The position numbers and the translations under genes were made by a program. DNA of 64,000 nt from Paragonimus skrjabini miyazakii (Eukaryota; Platyhelminthes; Trematoda; Plagiorchiida; Troglotrematidae). The notes below the pieces were generated by a model, which saw only the letters and a program-made list of their open reading frames with translations, was not told the origin of the DNA and did not search any database. The stretch is taken from assembly GCA_014338405.1 (NCBI GenBank), contig JTDE01000287.1:97394-161393 (forward strand). Direction: 5' to 3'. Shown here piece after piece: positions 56,425 through 64,000 of the stretch; positions within the stretch are counted from its first letter, which is position 1; every line of letters starts with the position of its first letter.

Positions 56425-59400
56425 CTGCCGAATAACAGCGTAAATACGCACCATATCTCATGTTGTAGCTAGGACTTCCTATCTACGCAGCTAATTATGT
56501 TCGCCAGTGGAATATTCTGCTATCTCCGTAAGTTCTATGCAAGCCACACTACGTTAATTCCTTTTCTTCTGTCAGTGTTTTATAATGGAACGTTATGTTT
56601 TGTAGAGAGATTTGAGGTCTTACTCGTTCTGCAAACGTGATGCCCTGAACAACGACTCGGATTTGTAACTTCTGCTGTTATAAAATCTGGTAATTTTGTA
56701 CAAAAAGGGCTCATTCACTTGTTACAAGAGATTAACAGAGCGTGCCAGTTGTATTTCATCGATTATTTACCGAGACCTGCTTTTGTCAGTTAGCTCATTC
56801 GGTTACGCCTGGGCATCATTCATCAGTTCTGGTGCCTATAAGACTGTAAGTTTAACAAAGCAGTTTATGTGATCCAGTTTACCAACACAGTCTATTACTA
56901 ACTTCCAACAGTTTATAAATAGTCTCACGAAAAAGTGCCCTTATCAACCACTTCGCATTGGCAAGTAATGTTCCAAAGAACTTATAGTAACTGATTAAAG
57001 TTGCATCCTTGACTAAACCGTATAGTTTTTGTCAGGAGACGAAATGTCAGTTTAGTTACTGGTTCCCAAAAGAAACCATAGTTTAGTTTCTAGTCCATAA
57101 CTTTGCACATAAATGTAACCAGTGTGAAGTTCTACGCAACGTTTTGTCAAAATTCAGTTGATTTTATTTAAAAATAGTTTAAGGTTACCAAATATTTTAA
57201 ATAAATCTGAAACTTTGTATGCACTTTTACTTTGTGTTAACTTTTTACGGGTTTTTGATGCATTGATGCTGCAGTTTGTCCCTATATTCTTTTATAATGT
57301 GATCCCCACAGATAGTGTATTGTGTACCCTAACTAACAATACATATTTCACGTGTTGATATAATGAGCATTAGAACTGTATGAACGTTTCCTGAAGGACG
57401 ATTCACTAACTGGAGAACCTGATCGACTTCACATCTCCTATTATTGTGACGACAAAAGATGCTCGGCCAGCCTAGCCGCTTATTGCACGAAATCCCTTAC
57501 AGTTTATTTGAAAATATAGGAAAACCAACGCGTGCACTCATTTGAATGACTGACTTGTGTCCGCACAAAATGGGTGGCAGTGCATTGTTATACGCGTTGA
57601 TGACACTTCCCTCATAATGCATACACATGACTCCAATGGTCGCTTCTGGTCCCTCGTTTTCCTGGAGTTGAGATCTGTCCTTTTGTTACCGAATATACGC
57701 ACTATACTACTCATATACGTTATATAACACTACCATTTTCAAGTAGGTAAGGAATGACTTCGAAATAATAAATAAAGTTTGCAGTATACAGCCTTTGACT
57801 TACTAATAAGAAACCTTTTATCTGGCCGGTAAACATGGCTTAATAAGGAAAACCATCTCAGCTTAACTATATTACTTCTTCCGCATTCGCACATAAACCA
57901 TCCAGTAATTGCGATCTATGGATGCGATTATTTGAGAAACAACCTTTAGTTTCAAATTTTTATTTATAAAGTCATTGTTATATATAACTGCTTTCAGTTA
58001 CCTTCATTAGGACATCTTCTGTTTTCTCTCAGGTACTCCGGTATATTGTTTAAGACTAAAGTGTGTTAACCATCTATGTGATCTTTGTCTGGAATATCTT
58101 TTTCAACGATTTTGTGTTGAAATTTTATCTTGGGAAAGTCCGTGATAATTATGTGATTACGAGTAGTAGTAACGTATTGCAAACTTGTTTTCGGATCATT
58201 TGGCTGTCAAATTACAACTGTGATAGTCTAGGTGAAACATTCCGGCAGTTGTCATATTGGTAGCGGATATTTTTGAAATGTCTTCGGAAACAGCAGTGAA
58301 ATTTTTAAAAATACATCCTGGTTAAGCAAATAAACCAAACTTACATTAAGTGGAGTTATTATCACTAGAAAAAGTAATGTCACTGGATAAATCTGTTCTA
58401 CTAACAAAAACTATCTGGAAAAACTAGAAAATAGTATAAATCTTGAGGTATATTTGACCATTTCTTGCAAATAACTAATGAAAAGTAGACAGTTAAAAGT
58501 GCCTCGTTCTTACATGTAAGAATCCTGGATTTTTCACACAAAAATGCCTTAGTGATCATCCAAATCTGTCTTTCTTATCGTGTGTCAGGTCACTTGTATT
58601 TGTGGTGACACATACAGTACAAAACAAAATTGGTACTTGCCATATTCTTAATTGTCTGTAGTACAGAAAAAGATGCTGATTGAGTTGGCATCTCAACTTC
58701 GGAACGTTAACTCGCATCTTTGAATGGAAAACGTTTACTGATAATGGGTCATGCGTTTGACCTCGTCACCCTGTTCACAATGTTACTAGACGGTGACATC
58801 CTAAAGGGTTAGCGTTCACTAAAGTGAGGTTAGTCATCTATCACAAACCGATTGTCAGTTGGCGTAGACTGCTGGTTCAGTAAGCATATTAGAGATGACA
58901 TTGATACTGTTCATTCTGCCTTGTCATGCACCCATATGAATTTCGTGCGTTAGCTATTCTGTCTCCATATACTAACAAACCATTTTTCATACCGACTGAC
59001 GAGAATAAAAAATGCTGGTATCATGCATTGTGATTTCTTGCCATATTGATTAGTTATAGTAACTTCTTTTTGAGGAGCCTAGATGAGTGTAGATGTATAT
59101 GTTACATTTCACACTAGATTTTGCATCGATTACTTTGGAAAACATATCAAGTTATTGTTTTGGGTGACAGGCCTATGCGGTCGTATAATCTTCAGTTGCA
59201 GCTGAAGTAAGTATACTACATATAACCATGTTACACACATATGGAACAGCTGATAGGTCGGAAAACAGTTATTCCGGTCAGTACCTCTTATATCGGTCAA
59301 TTTTTCCACTGGGTCTGGTTAAACCATCAGCAATATTCACCGTATTTCACTTTATCACTAAATCGTTTATACTGATGAACGTTTTGAATCGTCTCACTTC

Positions 59401-60112
59401 AACTTCTAATTTCAGCAACTTCTAATCACATTGGCTTCAGTTGTTTTTTCACTTGTGTTCTGTGAGCCTTCCGAAAAATATTACACATGTGAGTAGTAGA
59501 CTTAAGCACATCGGCAACAAGAGTTGAACAGTATTTTGCTCTGCTACACTCTACTATGTAATTAAGTTTTATCCATGCATTTCAACGCCTGTAGTAAATC
59601 CCTCTAAGATATGTCCTATCTGCGTCCTACCTGTGTCTCGACAATGATACTAATCGGTTGGCTTAATGAATAATCGATCTTGTATACGCATATGTTTGTC
59701 CCTGTCCTTTTGGGTCATTTGTTGTCCACGAAGAACATGGTTGTACCACTGCATTCAGTTAGACCACCTTGGCTAGCGCGTTGTTACGTTGCATGCTTAC
59801 GGCAAGAAGACAACTCCTACTTACTGATCAATTATTGACCTAAAGACATGACAAGACATATGACCAATTTTATCATCTCGTGACAGAAGAGAGCCCTTCG
59901 TCTCTTGTGCTCTTATGAGGCACTGACACGACTTTATATAACCTGTTAACTTTGTAACGAACGCTCGTCAGTGGATGTTCTTTTTTGGTCAGCTAGCAAC
60001 ATAACAGTTTACTATCTTCTATGTGGTTGTGTTGATCATATACTTACCCGGATTAGACAAAAACAGTGACGGTCGGTAAGTCACTTTGCCTTCTGTGTTC
60101 GTCCACAATGAG
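56425..60112 (-). other. Intron-like region, nothing recognised
   Basis: AT-rich sequence between exons 2 and 1 of the minus-strand candidate gene. Short plus-strand frames at 57158, 58063 and 59228 have no support. Confidence 0.45.
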
Positions 60113-60215
60113 GTGGCTGGTAACGAGCTTATACTTCATACGATAACCTGTTTGGTCTGGCAAATACAATCAAGGAGTGACCAACAGATAGGCACAACAG
60201 TATTCAAAATATCAC
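60113..60215 (+). CDS. Candidate plus-strand exon
   Basis: An open frame of 34 codons plus one base ends at a consensus GTGAGT donor (60216). It starts after a pyrimidine-rich stretch ending ACAATGAG. It encodes V-A-G-N-E-L-I-L-H-T-I-T-C-L-V-W-Q-I-Q-S. The stretch before it (60076-60112) starts GTAAGT and ends AG, so it could be a 37-nt mini-intron, but the joined frame then hits a stop. It lies in intron 1 of the minus-strand candidate gene. Function unknown. Confidence 0.25.
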
Positions 60216-60480
60216 GTGAGTTTTACTTTCGAATTCACGTAGGCAAGATGAGAGACAAAAGAAAGTACCCGCAAATGACTTGCCGTTAATTAATTGATTT
60301 AAATGTTTGTTCTTTTGATCACTGGTAATTGTACTGAAAGACAGTGAGTGATTCATTGACTGTTATGATATAAAAGAACTCAAATTTGTTTGAATCGACC
60401 ATACAAATCCAATCGTTTTCTACCAGATAAACCACGAAAACAGAGAAGCTCAAAAGTACAAGTTTAAACCGGTTGCTTAC

Positions 60481-60556
60481 TGGTACCATTTTGCCACATG
60501 GTACCGAACACATCAGTTTCGTTGGGATTCTCCAAACTCTTGGAATTGGAATCCAT
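60481..60556 (-). CDS. PDRG1-like candidate gene, exon 1 with start codon
   Basis: The ATG at 60556-60554 is followed by 25 codons and one base, up to a GTAAGC donor. The product M-D-S-N-S-K-S-L-E-N-P-N-E-T-D-V-F-G-T is acidic and polar. The frame is open a little further upstream (to a stop near 60590), so a longer first exon is possible. Together with the exons at 56312, 55332, 53695 and perhaps 48878 it gives a protein of about 112-132 residues, roughly the length of PDRG1. The usual long N-terminal prefoldin helix is not obvious, which is the main doubt about the family. Confidence 0.45.
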
Positions 60557-60843
60557 TAAGGCTACTGTTGAACGGTTTGTTCCAGACTAATATTACAGCT
60601 AACTGATGAATATAGCGCACTTTAGCTGAGATTCAATTTTGTCAAACTTGGATCTGTTCTAGATTAACAAGCTGATCACATTACTGATCAGTACCGTCGC
60701 AATAATTACTAGCTGATAACACTAAACAAGATTGAAATAGCTTAGTTCCTTTCAGAAAACTTCTTAGTGTACAGTTGATTAGTTCATTTCGACACGAGTA
60801 ACAGCTGATCGCGTCTGCGGCAATCAAACAAACCAATATTGCC
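60557..60843. other. No feature recognised
   Basis: Short region upstream of the candidate start codon at 60556. No TATA box recognised. Confidence 0.4.
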
Positions 60844-60940
60844 ATTCTACTTACCGGACACTCTGTACAACCTAAAAGTCAAACGTACCGCGCTGATTCA
60901 AATGTACTACTACAATGTGAGTAGTGCTTCTAATGTTAGT
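60844..60940 (+). repeat. 97-bp duplicated segment, copy 1 (possible exon duplicate)
   Basis: Matches 63396-63492 with only a handful of substitutions and no indels. It contains the coding-like F-Y-L-P-D-T-L-Y-N-L-K-V-K-R-T-A-L-I and the same AAT|GTGAGT donor (60917). The sequence diverges completely upstream of 60844, and the acceptor and N-terminal part of the exon at 63373 are absent. An in-frame TGA lies about 40 nt upstream of this copy. It looks like a partial copy. Confidence 0.7.
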
Positions 60941-62226
60941 TCACAGGCTGAATCCATATCTATTGTTTATAGCTGTTCACGTGACCAGTTCGTTTCTTGC
61001 CTGCACACGCCGTAGTGAAGCGCGGAATTAGCCATGAAAGGCCATCTCTAATGAGTGTAAAGTCTATCTGAAAGCTTCATTCCAGTATACAATTGAATGG
61101 GGGAACATAGAAGAGTTTGTTAAGCAACAATCACCGTGTTGTCAGTTTGCCGGTATCCGGGCAACCCAGCTATGGCCCAAGGTCAAAAGGACATACGGAT
61201 CTGGAACAATGCATTCTGGTATGAAACCAATAACTGTTAATGCCCTTTAATAGTAATCTGCACCAGTTTTCAGTAGAGGTAACGGTTACATTTGCGTGTA
61301 GTTTACGATTGGACCTATGAGTTAGATGAAGTTACGGGAGAAGCAATTTATACTATTCAGCAGCATGGAAAGATTTCAAACTAGTCATTACTCAGTTGGT
61401 GGTTGGTAGACATGGCAGAAAAAAAGAAACTGTTGTACGGGTAATTCCTCATTTAAAATTTGTTTCATTTTTACCAGTTCCGTTCGAGAAGAACATTGCT
61501 GCTTAATACAGACAAGATGAGGAGTTCAGTAGCTATAAAGGAATTCTGAAATGTCGCGGTTTATCTGAAAGAACAGAATGATGACCAGAGGTGGATAATG
61601 GTAAGCATATGTGTTAGATAAAAAAAAGATTATGAATCAATGTTAAACGGGTAGTGTGATAATGGCTGTTGCACATAACTTGCTCAATCGAAGGCAACCT
61701 CCAGCTAATTACCAAACGCGCCGCAAACTATACATAGCTCAACGATAGACAGAGTTATCCATGGCGGGTGTTTGGAGTCGGTGCAAACCGAGTGGATAGT
61801 AACTGATGCCTAAACGATCTGATCGATCGGTTCCATCATCTCAAACTATCACAGTCCAACGAGGTGGAAAATTTACACTCGTTCAGTAATAACAAAGGAA
61901 AAGTCCACCAGTTAAAATAACGAACCTGAACGATGGACATTTTTCAGTACACAGGTATTTGTAACTGAAATAGATTTTGACCGAAATTCAAGACTTCTAA
62001 ATAGTGTTGTTGTGAGATTGGCACCGTTCTAGTTTTCTGTTATGCAAGTCATGTGCATATCACTGTGGCTGACGCTTATTCCTGTCCTCCTTAGTTATTG
62101 AACTAACACTGAGAACTATAATTCGGAAGAGAATGTCATCTTTCGATGCCTTCACGTTTCGGGGTTAACCTGAGCTAAAATATCTTACTTGGTTCTTATA
62201 TGGAAGCATTTGAAGGACAGCACAGA
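60941..62226. other. No feature recognised
   Basis: AT-rich sequence up to the second gap. No gene, RNA or repeat recognised. Confidence 0.4.
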
Positions 62227-62326
62227 NNNNNNNNNNNNNNNNNNNNNNNNNNNNNNNNNNNNNNNNNNNNNNNNNNNNNNNNNNNNNNNNNNNNNNNNNN
62301 NNNNNNNNNNNNNNNNNNNNNNNNNN
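62227..62326. other. Assembly gap (100 N)
   Basis: Exactly 100 undetermined bases. Confidence 0.99.
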
Positions 62327-62376
62327 AAAAAAAAAAAAATATTTTTTTTTTTTTAATTTTTTTAAATTTTTTATTA
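62327..62376. repeat. A/T homopolymer tract at gap edge
   Basis: A run of A followed by runs of T broken by a few A, right against the gap. It is the likely reason assembly stopped here, or an assembly artefact. Confidence 0.8.
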
Positions 62377-63372
62377 GGAATTTGATTAGATGCGCAACAG
62401 AACAAATGGCCAGTGCTTTACAGCAATCCGAATACTAACCAACGTTCATGTTGCTAGGTAGCAATTTCGCTAGTGTGTTTGACTTCAGTCTGCCCGAACA
62501 ACTCATATGATGATGTGTTGTTTGTAGTCGACTGATCAGTTATTGTATTCTCTCTTGAGAAGGCTGACTGCCTCAGCACTGATCATAAACCAAGCATGTA
62601 TATAGATGATCGTTTGAATATGTCGAATATGGGGCTAGTGAGGTTGGTGATGAACACGTGCACCTCACAAGCACGAATGCCGATGACTGACTTGGGGTGT
62701 GGACTAAAAAGTGCACTACTGATAAGATCCAACATTCTCAGAATCTGTTGCACGCCATTTTTTTTTACATTGATCGATCAAACATTTTAATGATTACGTG
62801 AAAGTAAACATGAAGTAAACAGTTGTGCAAAATCTAGAGCAAAACGGCTGAAAATTTACTCGACTATAGTTACCAGTTGTTTCGCTTAAATTATCTTTGA
62901 ATCGTTTATCTACTCATCATTCTCTATCTCACCATACTGCTGATTTCATTCGTTCATATGATTCATCCAAATTCCAATGAGCTCGGCGTGTTAAGTGAGA
63001 TATGCAAACACATTTCACTGTGTTCTAGTGCAGAAGACATACTGGTGAAAGATGGTTTCACCCCACGATGGTGCATCGTTACCATTGTAGGATCTCTAGG
63101 AGCAATGGAGAGATGAAAGGATCTTTCTGATATCACACAGTGATGTTGAGTCAGTCCACATATAGTGAATGTTATCCAGTTAATGGGATGAGACAAGTTC
63201 ATCTTTCATGCTTGTTCTGTTACAGGTTCGAGTTGCAAGAACTAACTGCATCGGTAACTGCTCGCGAAACTTTTTATACAGAATTATTGGTTTGTCTATG
63301 GGGATATTGTCTTTTTCATTGGCGAAGGTTTGCAGTGGCATGTGATTCATCACAGAATGTTAATTCCTCAGA
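62377..63372. other. No confident feature; possible small upstream exon
   Basis: A strong acceptor (TGTTCTGTTACAG, ending about 63225) is followed by about 28 nt (V-R-V-A-R-T-N-C-I) and a GTAACT donor-like site. It could precede the exon at 63373, but the phases do not agree simply. A 64-codon plus frame at 62596-62790 has no motif. Confidence 0.3.
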
Positions 63373-63468
63373 GTGGACTAAACTTTTATTTGTTATTCTA
63401 CATACCGGACACTCTGTACAACCTAAAAGTCAAACGTACCGCGCTGATCCAAATATACTACTATAATG
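63373..63468 (+). CDS. Candidate exon, 32 codons, partly duplicated at 60844
   Basis: AATTCCTCAG acceptor, phase 0, 32 codons, then AAT|GTGAGT donor in phase 0. The peptide starts S-G-L-N-F-Y-L-L-F-Y-I-P-D-T-L-Y and continues K-V-K-R-T-A-L-I-Q-I-Y-Y-Y-N: an aromatic, possibly membrane-entering segment and then a basic stretch. In the duplicate at 60844 the shared part differs in this frame by two silent and two conservative changes (Leu/Ile, Met/Ile), as expected if the frame was under selection. The competing frame has non-conservative changes. Family not recognised; the gene would continue past the right end of the window. Confidence 0.45.
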
Positions 63469-63492
63469 TGAGTAGTGCTTCTAATGCTAGTA
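63396..63492 (+). repeat. 97-bp duplicated segment, copy 2
   Basis: Direct-repeat partner of 60844-60940, 2.55 kb away. The match covers most of the exon at 63373-63468 plus about 24 nt of the following intron. Confidence 0.8.
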
Positions 63493-64000
63493 GAACGGTT
63501 TAGGGATCACATTGATTGAACGGTTTCCATACTTAAGAAAACAAAGGCCTTACGCATTTAGACAACGTTTCAGAATTGCAGGTTAGGACGAATACAAATT
63601 GCAAAGCCCGTTAACAAGATTTACTGAAAACTTGGTGCAAATTGTTTAGGAAAATATGAGACTTTCAAGTGCAACTCACTAATTCTGATTATTGGATCAT
63701 CCATACTTAAGACTGTATCGTAGGACATGATCTACAAGTCTCATATGAATACGTCTAGAGGTTGATCCCAACCACAGTTATAACTGAAGTTATCCTAGTC
63801 CTGCTCGATCATTTACATACTCTGTTTATTCAAAAAAATGATCGGCTCATCCGTGGCATATCTGATTCTGAACTTCTCTTAACTGCGCTTACTTGAGACT
63901 ACATCTTAATACCCTACATTCAACACAACGTTTTGACGTTGAGTTTTAGGTTACATCAATCTAGCAAACGAAAATACCAGGAAAAAGACGTGAGATGTTA
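63493..64000. other. No feature recognised
   Basis: AT-rich sequence to the end of the window; intron-like if the exon at 63373 is real. Confidence 0.4.

Noticed and set aside
60050..60112. EF-hand-like D-K-N-S-D-G followed by a possible 37-nt intron and V-A-G-N-E-L
   Set aside because: The intron leaves a two-base overhang, so the joined frame does not continue the EF-hand and soon hits a stop. The preceding residues are not an EF-hand helix.
1..64000. CRISPR arrays, bacterial operons, rRNA genes
   Set aside because: No regularly spaced repeats, no ribosome-binding-site-led gene series and no rRNA-like blocks; the exon-intron structure is eukaryotic.

Overview
This window looks like nuclear DNA from a flatworm, most likely a digenean fluke with a large genome. 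Coding sequence is sparse and cut into short exons. Introns range from about 44 nt to over 10 kb. The repeats are Ty3/gypsy and BEL/Pao retroelement remnants plus tRNA-like SINEs, and the gypsy gag resembles the CsRn1/Boudicca group known from flukes. Two 100-N scaffold gaps (42113-42212 and 62227-62326) mark it as a draft assembly. There are no operons, CRISPR arrays or bacterial signals. The species is an inference and was not tested by any search.

The backbone is one bestrophin-family (calcium-activated anion channel) gene on the minus strand. Six exons run from the start codon at 43527 down to 13380: exon 1 43457-43527, exon 2 38149-38259, exon 3 35513-35666, exon 4 24668-25160, exon 5 16685-16887, exon 6 13380-13457. 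Every splice phase matches, giving 370 uninterrupted codons. The pore-neck residues are conserved, and a hydrophilic insert of about 120 residues sits in the cytosolic part. The last third of the protein (remaining transmembrane helices and the acidic calcium clasp) was not found in the 13 kb downstream.

Two possible plus-strand genes lie inside bestrophin introns. One is a signal-peptide protein at 19355-19962 with a 44-nt mini-intron. The other is a phase-consistent exon pair at 25807-26347. To the right of bestrophin, minus-strand exons at 60481-60556, 56312-56424, 55332-55367, 53695-53805 and perhaps 48878-48943 fit one small gene with a prefoldin/PDRG1-like motif. Isolated plus-strand exon candidates occur at 3272-3450 (MutS-homologue-like), 46499-46603 (one membrane segment), 60113-60215 and 63373-63468. 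Part of the last is duplicated at 60844-60940.

The left end (3.7-11.4 kb) is a repeat graveyard. It holds a SINE fragment, a gypsy element with an internal deletion that fuses the start of the protease to the end of RNase H, a 260-bp inverted-repeat pair enclosing a 531-bp foldback palindrome and a smaller hairpin, and a degraded BEL/Pao protease. A second gypsy-type gag-protease relic lies at 33.36-34.1 kb. SINE copies are scattered, including a head-to-head pair at 26.8-27.4 kb. All calls come from reading the sequence by eye; the exon models need transcript support.
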